DNA of 64,000 nt from Erinaceus europaeus (Eukaryota > Chordata > Mammalia > Eulipotyphla > Erinaceidae): NCBI RefSeq assembly GCF_950295315.1, contig NC_080177.1, positions 81,963,952-82,027,951 on the forward strand, given 5' to 3'. The position numbers were made by a program, and so were the translations under genes. How positions within the stretch are numbered: the first letter of the stretch is position 1; each line of letters opens with the position of its first letter. Below, piece by piece: positions 12,401 to 23,515 of the stretch. The notes under the pieces are model-generated. The model was not told the DNA's origin and ran no database searches. It was given only the letters and a program-made list of their open reading frames with translations.

Positions 12401-12408
12401 TTTTTTGA

Positions 12409-12685
12409 GGGAGTGGGGCGGTAGCGCAGCAGGTTAAGCACAGGTGGCGTAAAGCACAAGGACCAGTGTAAGGATCCCTGTTCAAGCACTAGGCTCCCCA
12501 CCTGCAGGGGAGTCACTTCACAGGCGATGAAGCAGGTTTGCAGGTGTCTGTCTTTCTCTCTCCCCCCTCTGTCTTTCCTTCCTCTCTCCATTTCTCTCTG
12601 TCCTAACAATGACATCAATAACAACAACAATAATAAAAATCAATAAGGACAACAAAAAGGAAAATAAATAAATAAATATAATTTT
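12409..12685 (+). mobile_element. Family A SINE
   Basis: Complete from 'gggagtggggcggtagcgca' to the 'aaataaataaataaatat' tail. B box changed to 'gttcaagcac'. Confidence 0.92.
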
Positions 12686-12694
12686 TTAAACTAA

Positions 12695-12897
12695 AATTTT
12701 TTACTATCTTTATTTACTGCATAGAAACAGCCAGAGTTTGAGAGGGAAAGGGGGGGGGAAGTGAGGAAGAGACCCCTGCAGTCCTGCTTCACCACTCGAA
12801 AAGCTTTCCCCCTGCAGGTGGGAACCAGGGCTCAAACCCGGGTCCTTGTGCCTTGTAACACGTGTGCTCAACCAGGTGCACCACCACCACCTGGCCT
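12695..12897 (-). mobile_element. Family B SINE
   Basis: Minus copy ending with the reversed 5' end 'ccaccaccacctggcc'. It includes a run of nine G near 12751 and the block 'ctttccccctgcaggtggga'. It sits directly against the tail of the preceding family A copy. Confidence 0.9.
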
Positions 12898-12899
12898 CT

Positions 12900-13457
12900 A
12901 CCAATATATTTCTAAAAGAATTAGTTTAACAGCATGTTTTCCAAACGTATCAGGAGCAATCTGGATATTTATAAGGTAGAAAAAAATCATTATTATTCTC
13001 ATCAAAATCAGTACAAGAATAAAAAAAATCCAGTACAACTATAATATTTACATATCTATAACCTACAGCTAATGATGACTTGCATGTTTTGTTGGGGAAA
13101 GAGCTATCATTTCCACTTTCTGATCATGGGCAGGCAGAACAGAGCAAGGTCATGTCAATGTCTCTGTCTCCCTCAATCTACCTGTAAAAAAGAAAAGCAG
13201 CTCGGTGAATCTGTAATAGAGAGGGTAGAAAGATTCCACAGGTTCATTCTTTCACACAAACCTGCATCCTCTTGCTTGTCCACCTTTGCAGATGTATCTG
13301 CCTCTGAACGCTGTCTTAATTGTCAGGAACACATCATATTCCTCTCTGAGTCTATCCTGTTTGTAAACGGGGATGATAAACCCAGAATGCTAATCTCAGC
13401 AGATGATTGCTAGAGAGATGTCTCTACAGGTTTCCTTTGCTATTTGAAAATCGAACA
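12900..13457. other. Unrecognised sequence
   Basis: The plus frame 13072-13413 (113 codons) has no recognisable domain and no supporting signal, so I do not call it a gene. Confidence 0.4.
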
Positions 13458-13941
13458 TGTTGGGAAATTGTGCAGATGTGGTTGAGCTTGGCAGGGCTCA
13501 CAAACCACCCTATTTCCATGCTAGTAGGGCCCCTCCCTTTATTATTTACATATCAATCTCCTGCCTTGTCTTACAAATGACTAAAGGTCTCCTTCCTAAA
13601 TCCCCACAGGGTGTTGCTAATACTCCCACCAGTTGAATCCCTAGCAACCCTTGCTAGGGAGGTTCTACCTTTCCAGCCCCTCCCATTTTTCTCCGCCCTT
13701 CTCCTAACTATGTCTGGGTTGTAAAGCCACTTCCAAGGCAGGCTTGGCTCTTTGCCATGTCCAGGGAGAGGGGAAAAGCCCAGGCATGCAGGGGGAGGCG
13801 GGTGCCAGTCATTGCGGTTCTAACCAGGTGCCTACACTCCGGACTCTGGGGCATCCACGTGTATAAAGATTTGTATTGCTACTTCCACGAACTTGGTTCC
13901 TGGGTTATCTCTCCCTCCCGCCACGCCAGCCCGACATAACA
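13453..13941. mobile_element. Possible solo LTR (third family)
   Basis: A 479-bp block (13458-13936) with near-inverted ends TGTTGGG and CCCGACA, flanked by 5-mers gaaca and taaca that differ at one base. It is richer in G+C than its surroundings. It has a TATAAA at about 13862 on plus, an AATAAA near 13538 read on minus, and a perfect 10-bp palindrome at 13638-13660. Orientation is unresolved and no internal retroviral sequence adjoins. Confidence 0.5.
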
Positions 13942-14022
13942 CAAATTTGGTATGATTTGATAGGTATTTTCCTGAGTTGGTAATGCTAAAAAGATTGCTA
14001 AGTAAGTAAAATACAACAGCAT

Positions 14023-14749
14023 TACCAAGCTAATAATATGATGAAACAAACCCAATTGCAAGGAAGACTAAAGCAGAAACAAACCAATGGGACTACATCA
14101 AATTGAAAAGCTTCTGCACAGCCAAAGAAACTATCACACAAACAAAGAGACCCCTCACAGAATGGGAGAAGATCTTCACATGCCAGACATCAGACAAGAG
14201 ACTAATCACCAAAATATACAAAGAGCTCAGCAAACTTAGCACCAAAAAAGCAAATGACCCCATCCAAAAATGGGCAGAGGATATGAACAAGACATTCACT
14301 TCAGAGGAGAACCAAAAGGCTAACAAACATATGAAAAACTGCTCCAGGTCGCTGATTGTCAGAGAGATGCAAATAAAGACAACACTAAGATACCACCTCA
14401 CAACTGTGAGAATGCCATACATAAAAGGACAGCAGCAACAAATGTTGGAGAGGCTGTGGGGACAGAGGAAGCCTTCTACACTACTGGTGGGGATGTAAAT
14501 TGGTCCAGCCTCTCTGGACAGCAGTCTGGAGAACTCTCACAAGGCTAGACATGGACCTTCCATATGACCCAGTAATTCCTCTCCTGGGGATATACCCCAA
14601 GGATTCCATAACACCCAACCAAAAAGATGTGTGTACTCCTATGTTCATAGCAGCACAATTCATAATAGCTAAAACCTGGAAGCAACCCAGGTGCCCAACA
14701 GCAGATGAGTGGCTGAGAAAGCTGTGGTACATATACCAAGCTAATAATA
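14023..14749 (+). mobile_element. L1 ORF2 fragment truncated at both ends, with TSD
   Basis: An internal part of ORF2 (14039-14733), matching 25668 onward and including the C-terminal Cys-rich motif region. It is flanked by a perfect 16-bp duplication, taccaagctaataata, at 14023-14038 and 14734-14749. The L1 sequence stops within ORF2, with no 3' UTR and no A-tail. The frame shift near 14460 breaks it. Confidence 0.88.
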
Positions 14750-15500
14750 ATAATAACAAAAACACCCATCAAAGTACACTAAACAGAAATATTTCATTCT
14801 CAGATATCATGGGGAAACTGTGTATCCAGTTATCTTTCAAGTAATCAAGGACCATTTAAATGTAATGTTTCATCATTAATATTTAGGTCCTATTGATTGG
14901 GAATTCTGTTTAGAGCAAAGCAGATATATACAATTTAGCTAGACATACATGGAGAAAATATTTTCAAGATAATCAGAAAATTATTTCCTGAAGACAACTT
15001 GTACTAAATCATTATCCTCTTACTCTTTTTTTTTTAATCGTAAGTAATAAAATAAATCTTTAGAAGAAAACTCACAGCTTTGCTTCGAATAGGAACCAAT
15101 TTCTAGCTAAGAACTGTTTACATGGGCACATGTTTAGAAAAGTTAAAAACAGGACAGATTTTTTTTGTCCAATGTTTGTGTGTTTTGTGTTCTTAGGGTT
15201 GCTTTTGTATTAATCTCAGTGGCATACAAAAGTGACATGTTATTTCCTTCATGTCTTAGCTTTATAGTTGACATCACCTCTATCAGCCTTTACTGTTTCC
15301 ATAGCTTCTGTTACACATTATATTTCATAATTTTTGTCTACTATTTCTCTTTGTTTGTGACTATAGCATTTTATTTATTTTAGATGTTGACCTGTATAAA
15401 AAAATAAATATCATCTCTTATAAAACTATGTCAGGATCAAATGCAAGTGTTGACAGTGATTGGGAAAGCACGGAAATAAGATGAAACAAATGAAGTTACT
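14750..15500. other. Unrecognised sequence
   Basis: AT-rich. The hydrophobic plus frame 15165-15383 is short and unlike anything I know. Confidence 0.4.
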
Positions 15501-15510
15501 GAGAAGTTTC

Positions 15511-15718
15511 TTTTTTTTAAATTATCTTTATTTTTGGTTAGAGGCAGCCAGAAATCAAGGGAAGGGGAGAAAACGAGGGAGAGAGACAGAGAGACATCTG
15601 CAGCCCTGCTTCATCACTCGAAAAGCTTTCCCTCTGCAGGTGGGGACCAGGGGCTTGAACCCAGGTCCCTGTGCATGGTAATGGGTATGCTCAACCAGGT
15701 ATGCCACCCCCTGCCTCC
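15511..15718 (-). mobile_element. Family B SINE
   Basis: Complete minus copy from A-tail complement to 'caggtatgccaccccctgcc'. B-box complement 'cttgaacccagg' is near 15654. Confidence 0.9.
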
Positions 15719-15719
15719 T

Positions 15720-16120
15720 AAGAAGTCTCTAAGACATGTCAAGAGAAAGGAAAGTTCAGGGTCAGTTTCCAAGTTGATGAAGAAGCCAGAGGATATCTGA
15801 AGACTTTACAAACACCTGAAGGAGCCGGGGACCATATCTGTGGTCAGATCCTTATAGTAATGACAATGCTTATATTACAGTTAATTATAGTATGATATTA
15901 TGTGATTAATTACAGGCGGAATCAAAGCATATCTCTAGTATTAAAATGTTAAAAGACTGTATTTTCAAAGTATCAGTGAGACGGATTTGTTGGCTTACAC
16001 AGTAGTGTACTTACTCTTAAATGATATGAGACCAGGAGTGTGGAGAGATCCCACACACGTATGATGGCCAGGAAGAGTGGTATTCTGCCTCTAAGTCATT
16101 AGTACATTTGACAATGATTA
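15720..16120. other. Unrecognised sequence
   Basis: A SINE-like 'gtgtggagagatcccacaca' near 16038 could be a decayed copy, but too little remains to assign it. Confidence 0.35.
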
Positions 16121-16124
16121 CTGA

Positions 16125-16318
16125 TAATAATAACTAACTACTCTTGAACATTTACAAACATTTACAGTGTGACAGAGAGTGTCCTGAACTCCTTTATTCT
16201 ATACAACAACCCTATCAAGTACTCATTACTTTTCTTCCTACTTGAAAGGTGATAAGGTTTCTTTTCACACAAAAAAGTAACTTATTTGAGGCCACTCAGC
16301 TAGGAAGCTTTGAAGGGA
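16125..16318 (+). mobile_element. MIR (ancient mammalian SINE)
   Basis: The order of 'aacatttac', 'tcctttattct', 'acaacaaccctatcaagtac', 'gaaaggtgataagg', 'agtaacttatttgaggccac' and 'cagctagg' follows the MIR consensus core and 3' part. Confidence 0.8.
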
Positions 16319-16319
16319 G

Positions 16320-16728
16320 CTTTCACACCTCACCCTTCTAATTCTAGGACCACCCTCAAGAAAAGAGTCATGAAAATGCAGAGAATCAGTCATTTGTCAG
16401 TTCTGGTTAAAATCCGTCTTGTTCCCACAATGCAAAGAAGAGCTATGATAAAAGAAGAAAGGACTAAAAGATAGCAAGTCACTCACTATTTCTAACTTCC
16501 CATGACCTAACTTGGAATAAGTTTTTTTTTTTTTTTTTTTGGGGGGGAATGGGGAAGGGCCTAATAAAAGAAACAAAATTTTTTTTTTAAAAATTAATAT
16601 TTGGGGGGAGGAAGTGAGTAGAAGAGAGAGGAGAGAATTCTACTATTAATACAATGTTGAAATTAACTCATCTGCTACATGGATTAAAAATAAAACTGCC
16701 TTTTTTGGATAAAACTCCTGGATCCCTT
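16320..16728. other. Unrecognised sequence with poly-T/G and A/T runs
   Basis: A run of T then G at 16521-16547 and a GA-rich patch near 16605-16640. No gene signal. Confidence 0.4.
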
Positions 16729-16730
16729 CT

Positions 16731-16945
16731 TTTTTAATTAATTAACTTATTTAGTTATTTATTAGAGACAGAGAGATATTGAGAGGAGAAGGGGGAGACA
16801 GAAAGTGAAAGAGACAGAGAGACAGCTGCAGCCCTGCTTCACCACTCATAAACCTTTTCCTCCTCAGGTGGAGACCAGGGCCTTGAACCTGGGTCCTTGT
16901 GCACTGTAATGTGTGCACTTAACCATGTGGCCACCGCCTGTCCCC
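16731..16945 (-). mobile_element. Family B SINE
   Basis: Minus copy with 'cagccctgcttcaccactca', 'ccttgaacctgggtccttgt' and the reversed 5' end at 16930-16945. Confidence 0.88.
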
Positions 16946-16966
16946 GCTTCTTGTTTATCTATGATC

Positions 16967-16990
16967 AGACAGACAGACAGACAGACAGAC
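16967..16990 (+). repeat. (AGAC)n microsatellite
   Basis: About six units of agac. Confidence 0.9.
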
Positions 16991-17340
16991 CCTCCAAATT
17001 TCTGTCCTTATGACTGATTAGTTGAGCTGTCTGCCCCAAGTCTGGACAGATCTGTACAATATGTCTGCTAACTTGATTTAACCAAACTTCCATGAACATT
17101 TTCTTTCCTTCCTTATGTTGCTGAACTCAGTTTGAACTAGCATACATCTCTTCTTGGTTTTGCTGTTGTTGTTGTTGTTCCTAATAGTTCTACAATGCTG
17201 ACTCATAACTTGTACCCTCTGAAACATCTAGAAGTAAGGAGGCCTACCTCTGTACCTTACAATCCCCAGGAGATAAAAACTGCCCCTTACCTAAAATTGA
17301 AAAGTAATCTGCAGTATACCTGTTGTTTTCAGAAAGCTGA
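16991..17340. other. Unrecognised sequence
   Basis: A short (TTG)n run near 17163-17180; otherwise nothing recognised. Confidence 0.35.
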
Positions 17341-17346
17341 GAAGGG

Positions 17347-17572
17347 GGGCTGGGTGGTGGCGCACCTGGTAGAGTGCATATGTTACAATGCACAAGGACC
17401 CAGGTTTGAGCTCCCGGTCCCCACCTGCAGGGGGAAAGCTTTGCAAGTGGTGAAGCAGTGCTGTGGGTGTCTCTCTGTTTCTCTTCCTCTCTATCACCCC
17501 CTTCCCTCTCCGTTTCTAGCTGTCTCTATCCTATAAATAAATAAAGATTAAACAAATTTTTTTAAAGAAAGG
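17347..17572 (+). mobile_element. Family B SINE
   Basis: Complete copy with A-box region 'gtggtggcgcacctggtaga', 'ccaggtttgagctcccggtc' as B box, and tail 'ataaataaataaagatt'. A weak repeat, gagaagg, flanks it (17338-17344 and 17574-17580). Confidence 0.92.
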
Positions 17573-17579
17573 AGAGAAG

Positions 17580-17885
17580 GTCTTCATCAGACTACTAGGA
17601 AAGCATTCTCAGAATGATCTCAGCAACAGCTCTCTTAGTCTGTGACCAAATTCATCCCTTCCCACTCCCTTCCCTTCTAAGATAACTTTATCTTATTTAC
17701 TGCACATAATCTGATGGTTTTTTATTTGACATAAAGGAATTACAAATAATTAAGTCACTTACAGTGGTGAAGAACTAAATGTGACCCTAAAAAGAAATTG
17801 AGCTCTCCCACCCTCACCCTCCCCAAAGAACTTTTAGAAATCTTAGATTTTTTTTTCCGATGACATGGTTTAACTTCTGCTATAT
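17580..17885. other. Unrecognised sequence
   Basis: Nothing recognised. Confidence 0.4.
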
Positions 17886-17892
17886 AAGGACA

Positions 17893-18068
17893 AATGGAAA
17901 CTAAATGGAAACATAGGGAGACATAGAGAAACAGAAATGGCGGAGACACCTGCAGCCCTGCTTCACCACTTGTAAAACTTCCCCCCTGCAAGTGGGGACT
18001 GGGGGCTTGAACCTGGGTCCTTGTGTACTGTAATGTGTATGCTTGACCAGGTGTGACACCACCTGGCC
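17893..18068 (-). mobile_element. Family B SINE, tail lost
   Basis: The tRNA-like half and the 'cttcccccctgcaagtgggg' block are clear. The tail side is decayed. Confidence 0.85.
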
Positions 18069-18075
18069 CTTCATG

Positions 18076-18474
18076 TTTATTCTTTTTTTTTTTTTTCCCT
18101 CCAGGGTTATTGCTGGGCTCGGTGCCTGCACCATGAATCCACCGCTCCTGGAGGCCATTTTTCCCCCTTTTTTATTGCCTTTGTTGTAGCTATGTTGTAG
18201 TCATTATTATTGCCATTGTTGATGTTGTTCATCAACATCAACATAGGACAGAGAGAAATGGAGAGAGGAGGGGAAGACAGAGAGGGGGAGAGAAAGATAG
18301 ACACCTGCAGACCTGCTTCACCACCTGTGAAGCGACTCCCCTGCAGGTGTGGAGTCGGGGGCTCGAACCGGGATCCTTACGCCAGTCCCTGCACTTTGTG
18401 CCATATGTGCTTAACCCACTGTGCCATATGTGCTTAACCCACTGTGCCACCGCCCGACCCCCATTTATTCTTTT
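18076..18474 (-). mobile_element. A-long SINE with 11-bp TSD
   Basis: The body 18087-18463 starts (reversed) with poly-T and the 3' module 'ccctccagggttattgctgg', then the standard family A body. TSD tttattctttt is at 18076-18086 and 18464-18474. A short internal duplication of the segment 'atgtgcttaacccactgtgc' sits near its 5' end (18402-18446). Confidence 0.93.
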
Positions 18475-18960
18475 AAGAGGATATTTTTGTCCCCGAAGAG
18501 TTAATACACAATTCACTATACGTGTGTGTGTGCCTGTGCGTGTGCGTGTATGTGTGTGGTTATTTTTTCTACTTTGTTGTGAGTCAGGGGGAAGGTAGGA
18601 GAGAAGTCAGGAAGAGGTTCCTAGGTCCAGCTTTACTGCCCAGTAGCACCACAGCCAGAGCTGAGAAGTACTTCTGTAAAACTTGAGAAAGCGACTGTCT
18701 CAAACCAAAATGATTGTAAGAAAAGGCATTTCCTAAGGAATGATCTTGTCATTCCATCCACTCGCCTGCTCTCATGTACTTGAAACTTCCCGTTTAGTAC
18801 TCCTGTTACGAGAAAAGTTCCTTTCTGGCTGCCTGTTGAGACACTTGCATTTCTTGTTATTGGAACAAATTTTTGGAATAGCTCCCTTTACCCTACTGCA
18901 ATCATCACTTTCTATTCTTAAAATAGTTTTCAAAATAAAATTCACTTTCTTTTCTTTTTG
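18475..18960. other. Unrecognised sequence with (GT)n
   Basis: A GT-rich run lies at 18522-18559. No other feature seen. Confidence 0.4.
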
Positions 18961-19011
18961 CTTTATTTTTTTACTTTTTATTTTATTTTATTTTATTTAT
19001 GTATATATTTT

Positions 19012-19112
19012 TGCATCAGAGCACTACTCAGCTCTGGTTTATGGTGTTGTGGAGGGTTGGAGCCTCTAGCATTAGAGTCTGTTCATATAACTAATATACT
19101 GACTCTCCCCAT
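19012..19112 (-). mobile_element. Family C SINE
   Basis: 'agagcactactcagctctgg', 'tttatggtg' and 'ggttggagcctctagc' read as the reverse of family C. Confidence 0.65.
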
Positions 19113-19193
19113 TCAATGAAGTCTACCTTCTAAAGTCCACATTCGTTCTACTTGGAGAAAAAGAAAGAATATGGAAAAAATTACCTGCTAACC

Positions 19194-19910
19194 TGCCTGG
19201 TACTAGAACAAAAGTAGACACATTGATCAGTGGAATAAAATTGAGATCCTAGAAATTAGGGATACAGCCTATGGGCATCTAATTTTTGTCAAGGGAACTC
19301 AAACTATCAAATGGAGAAAGGAGAGTCCTTTAACAAAATTTGTTGCAAACACTGGGTTGAAACATGCTGAATAAGGAAACTTATCCACCTTAGTTCACTA
19401 TGAACAAAAGTAAATTCCAAAGAGACCAAGGATTTGAATATTAAGTCAGATAACATCAGATATTTAGAGGTAAACATTGGCAAAACTCTTTTTGATATAA
19501 GTTTTACAGGTGTCTTCAATGAGTCAAGCCCATTTGCAAGGAAAACAAAAAATGAATAAGCAATCGGACTACATCAAACTGAAAAGAAGCCACCACCACC
19601 CAAATAAAGAGACTTCTTGCAGAATGGAAAATGTCTGTTTATATAGTTTAAACAAAAGATAAATAACAAAAATATACAAAAAAGCTCACCAAATTCAGAA
19701 ACAATAACCATAAAAACCCAACCATCCAAGTGTGGAGAGAGGACATGGACAGAAATTCACTAAAGAAAATATCCAAAGGGCCATTAGACTTACGGAAAAG
19801 AAATACTCCTAGTGACACTGATTGTCAGAGAAATGTAAATAAAGATAACATGAGACACCACTTCACTTCTGTGAGAATGTCATCCCTAAGAAAGGACAGT
19901 AACAACAATG
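19194..19910 (+). mobile_element. Old, decayed L1 ORF2 fragment
   Basis: Parallels 25340-26060 in order ('tggtactagaac', 'gatcagtggaat', 'gggcatctaat', 'gggttgaaacatgctga', 'gattgtcagagaaatg') with many indels and stops. No 3' end is present. Confidence 0.8.
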
Positions 19911-20119
19911 ACACTGCATTTCCGTCCTCAAAAAGAAAGATTCACACTCCATTTATTTCTTTTCTACATCTCGAACAATGCTTCATATTCTGAGTACACC
20001 TTTTGGAGAGTCAAGAAGTATTCTACTAAATACATTTGTAATATTTTAACCTGCTTGCTATTTAAATTTAATTGCTTACTACTATTTACAAAACCATAAT
20101 AAATATTCTCCTTTACTAT

Positions 20120-20322
20120 GCATTTATTATTTTTAATTTAATAGAACAGAGATGAACTCAGAGAGAATGGGAGAGGGAGAGAAAGAGAGCCACCTATAAC
20201 CCTGATTCACCCATCATGAAACATGCTTCCCAGTAGGTGGGGACCAGGGGACTAGGGCCTTGAATCCAGGCCCTTGTGCCTGATGACAAGTGTGCTTAGC
20301 CGAGTGAGCCACTGCCCAGATG
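20120..20322 (-). mobile_element. Diverged family B SINE
   Basis: 'aggtggggaccaggggact', 'ccttgaatccaggcccttg' and 'agcc...actgcccag' give the family B order on minus. Confidence 0.75.
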
Positions 20323-20395
20323 GCCAAAATATAGAATCTTGTGTGTAACATCTTTGGTTAGTATTATGAATATATATGTAGAATAATGAAGCACT

Positions 20396-20606
20396 AATAT
20401 TTTTTAAAATATATTTTATTTATGTATTGGATAGAGACAGGAAATGAGAAGCAAAGTGAGCTAGAGAGGGACAGAGACCGACAAGCTGCAGCCCTGCTTC
20501 ATAGTTCATGAAGCTTTCCTCTTTCAGGTAGGGGCTGGGGGTTAAAACCTGGATCCTTGAGCACTGTAGCATGTGCCCTCAATTGCATGTCCCACCACCT
20601 GGCTCC
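20396..20606 (-). mobile_element. Family B SINE
   Basis: Minus copy with 'cagccctgcttcatagttca', 'ggtaggggctgggggtta' and 'ccaccacctggctcc' at its reversed 5' end. Confidence 0.82.
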
Positions 20607-20622
20607 AGTAATAAAACCTTTT

Positions 20623-20905
20623 AGGGAGTCTGGTGTAGCACAGTGGGTTAAGCACACGTGGCACAAGGCGCAAGGACCGGAGTAAGGATCCCAGTTCAAG
20701 CCCCCGGCTCCCCACCTACAGGAGGGGTCACTTCACAGGCGCTGAAGCAGGTCTGTAGGTGTCTGTCTTTCTCTCCCCCTCTCTGTCTTCCCCTCCTCTC
20801 TCCATTTCTCTCTGTCCTATCCAACAGCAATGACATCAATAACAACAACAATAATAACTACAACAATAAAAAAGAGCAACAAAAGGGAAAATAAATAAAT
20901 ATTTA
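20623..20905 (+). mobile_element. Family A SINE
   Basis: From 'gggagtctggtgtagcacag' to 'aataaataaatatt'. B box 'gttcaagcccccgg'. Confidence 0.92.
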
Positions 20906-21095
20906 AAAAATTTAAATAAGAAAAAATATGTCAGTGACTATAATGCAAATATACACATAAATGCTCAACAATTAGCTCATAAAAATCTAACACTAGATTT
21001 TTAAAAAATGAAAGACAAGATAGATTCAAGAGCTGAAAATATAATCACTGCACATGTCACTTATAGACACATTTTTCCTGGTAAATAAGACTTTT

Positions 21096-21271
21096 TTTTT
21101 CTTCAATTTTATTTGATACGACAAAGAGAAATTGAGATGTATGGAGGAATAGAGAGAGAGAAATAAACACCTGCTGACCTGCTTTACACCTGCTTTACAT
21201 GGGATCCTTACGCTGGTCTGTGGGCTTTGCGACACGGTGCGCCTAACCTGCTGCACTAAGACCCAGCCCCC
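21096..21271 (-). mobile_element. Family A SINE with internal deletions
   Basis: Carries a 'gcaccgtgtcgcaaagcccac'-type 5' half and a tail, but the central 'ccccacctgcagggg' block is deleted (near 21195). It also has a small 'ctgctttacac' duplication. Confidence 0.75.
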
Positions 21272-21595
21272 AGAAATTTAAATTTTAAAGGATATCTCTG
21301 ACAAATTTCTTAAGTGTACGATAGGAGACACTGTAAAGAGACCTTATCTTCATACCTGTCACGTTGCAGTGGTACTTTTGGTACTCTGGACTCTTTCACA
21401 TCCTTTGAAGTGTGAGTTTCTTAAGTAGAAAAGTTCATTCTTAAGAAAAAAAGACGAAAGAACGGCAGGTAATCTTTCCTTTAACAAACTCGGCACCTAA
21501 GGCGGTATCGTGTGCTCAGCCAGCTGCACTACTGCCCGCCCGCCAGCTTGAAGTCCTGTGTGCTGGCGTGGGTGTTGAGTGGCTTACCCCTAGTG
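21272..21595. other. Unrecognised sequence
   Basis: May include a scrambled SINE 5' end near 21490-21540; otherwise nothing assigned. Confidence 0.35.
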
Positions 21596-21599
21596 AGCA

Positions 21600-21895
21600 C
21601 ACACATCAACTACCACGTGCAAGGCTGTGTGTTGGGGCATCGTTCAAGGCTCCTCCCCACCTGCAGGGGAGTCACTTCACAAGCAGTGAAGTAGGTCTGC
21701 AGGTGTCTGTCTTTCTCTCCCCCTCTCTGTCTTCCCCTCCTCTCTCCATTTCTCTCTGTCCTATCCAACAATGACAACTACAATAACAACGATAAACACC
21801 AAGGGCAACAAAAGGGTGGGGGGAAGGCCTCCAGGAGCAGTGGATTCATAGTGCAGGCACCAAACTCCAGCAATAACCCTGGAGGCAAAAAAAAT
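21600..21895 (+). mobile_element. A-long SINE with a family B-like 5' end
   Basis: From 21655 this is a normal A-long body with the 'gcctccaggagcagtgg' module. Upstream, 'gtgagcacacacatcaacta' and 'cacgtgcaaggc' look more like family B, so the 5' end may be chimeric or displaced. Confidence 0.78.
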
Positions 21896-21899
21896 AATA

Positions 21900-22041
21900 A
21901 TAATCTTCACACACTTATAAGACTGTTAAATACATGGAACTGAATTTTAATTTTATGTACTGCTTGTGATAAGTTACTTTCTCTCTAGCATTTTCTAGTT
22001 ACGACTTCACTTTTCTTTCGTAGAGTTTTGAAAGTTCACAT
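21900..22041. other. Unrecognised sequence
   Basis: Short gap between SINEs. Confidence 0.35.
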
Positions 22042-22339
22042 AGAAAAAGACTTGGAGAGGGGAGTCGGGCTGTAGCACAGCGGGTTAAGCTCAGGTGGCG
22101 CAAACAAGGATCCCGGTTCGAACCCGGCTCCCCACCTGCAGGGGAGTCGCTTCACAGGCGGTGAAGCAGGTCTGCAGGTGTCTGTCTTTCTCTCCCCCTC
22201 TCTGTCTTCCCCTCCTCTCTCCATTTCTCTCTGTCCTATCCAACAACGACAACAACAATAATAACTACAACAATAAAACAACAAGGGCAACAAAAGGGAA
22301 TAAATAAATATTAAAAAAAAAAAGAAAAAGATTTGGAGA
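22042..22339 (+). mobile_element. Family A SINE with 17-bp TSD
   Basis: The body 22059-22322 has an internal deletion of about 14 bp after the A box. The TSD agaaaaagacttggaga (22042-22058) recurs at 22323-22339 with one change. Confidence 0.94.
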
Positions 22340-22425
22340 ATGTATGGAGTAGCCAGCAAACCTTTGCTATATAGATCAGCTAACAAAAGGAGCAAATACT
22401 GGGTATTGATACAGTCTGTTTGCTT

Positions 22426-22813
22426 CAAATATGTTGTTAAAATTCCACGGCTCCAGCCAGGCGGGTTGGCTTCACGGGCGGGTAAACAGAGACGCGGAGA
22501 CAACGGCTGGGCAGGGCAGCTGTATTTCTTTATTCAGGAACAACGATTCATAAACTAAGACAAACTAATCACCAAACAGAACTCTGCTGTCTCTTTGCGG
22601 CGGCGCAAGCACTCTCTCTTACTCTGGAACTCAGGAACCCTCTCCAACTCTTGAACTCTGGCACTCTGCCTCCAACTCTAGCACTCTGGAACTCTCCCAC
22701 TCTGGTGGGGTTCCTAGGGGCGGGGCCAAGCGGGCCCACGAAATTAACAGGACTGATCCAATTCTCTTGGCGGGGGAGAACTAGAACCCAATGTAAAGCA
22801 TACAACACAAATA
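22426..22813 (-). mobile_element. Solo LTR of a class II-like endogenous retrovirus
   Basis: A 376-bp LTR (22432-22807) with ends TGTTGT and ACAACA and a 6-bp TSD, caaata, at 22426-22431 and 22808-22813. On minus it reads U3 with a GC box (22717-22725) and pentanucleotide-rich 'actct' repeats, then AATAAA (22529-22534) and a GC-rich U5. The 6-bp duplication fits ERVK-like elements. No viral coding sequence remains, so this is what LTR-LTR recombination leaves. Confidence 0.9.
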
Positions 22814-23498
22814 TTTAAAATTTTGTTTAATTAGCTACTGTCATCTGGATACCCTTTCTTCCTCTCTGAAAGACCAGTGGCTCTGTTGCTTACTGTTGGA
22901 GGCAATGCCCATAAAATTTCATTCAAGAGACTTTGGACTTGAAGATATTTTAATTATGAAGGGTACTTGGTTGCATATTTAGGAGTGTGCTGGGCCCTGG
23001 TAGGTAATCTTTGTAATTTCTCTAAAGCTTCCTTACATGGAAAGTGTTTTGCTTTTATTCAATTATACACACTTTTGTTTTTATTTTGGAACTGACAATG
23101 TTCCGCACCTTTTAGGATTTTTAAGAGATTAGGTGAGCTACAAGATATACCTGAAAATTTCAGATCACAAACTGTATGTTCCTGATTTTAAAAACCACTT
23201 TATTTAATTATTAAGAATATTGTTAGTTGTAAATGTAGTGAAGGAAGGCTTTAGTTTCTTGAGATGACTCCATAGCAGTTTCTAACATTTAAATTGTTTT
23301 GCTGCAAATGATTTTTTAATTATATAAAGAACTTTATTCTGGATATATAAAGAAAGTTGTATTTTATCTATGTTACTGTTAGAAATGTTATTCTTGCATT
23401 CTAAGAACAAATAGACCTAGATTGGGAATCCCATAGTTAAAATTCTAAAGAATAGGTGACATGCTTATCCTGTATTCTCTTTACAAGCCCTTTACAAT
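22814..23498. other. Unrecognised AT-rich sequence
   Basis: No repeat or gene recognised. Confidence 0.45.
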
Positions 23499-23515
23499 CA
23501 CACATCTCTTTCTTT
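23499..23515. repeat. Left TSD of inverted L1 copy 1
   Basis: cacacatctctttcttt, 17 bp, recurs exactly at 26193-26209. Confidence 0.95.

Noticed and set aside
13072..13413. 113-codon plus frame with several Cys
   Set aside because: No zinc-finger spacing, no exon signals, composition like the surroundings.
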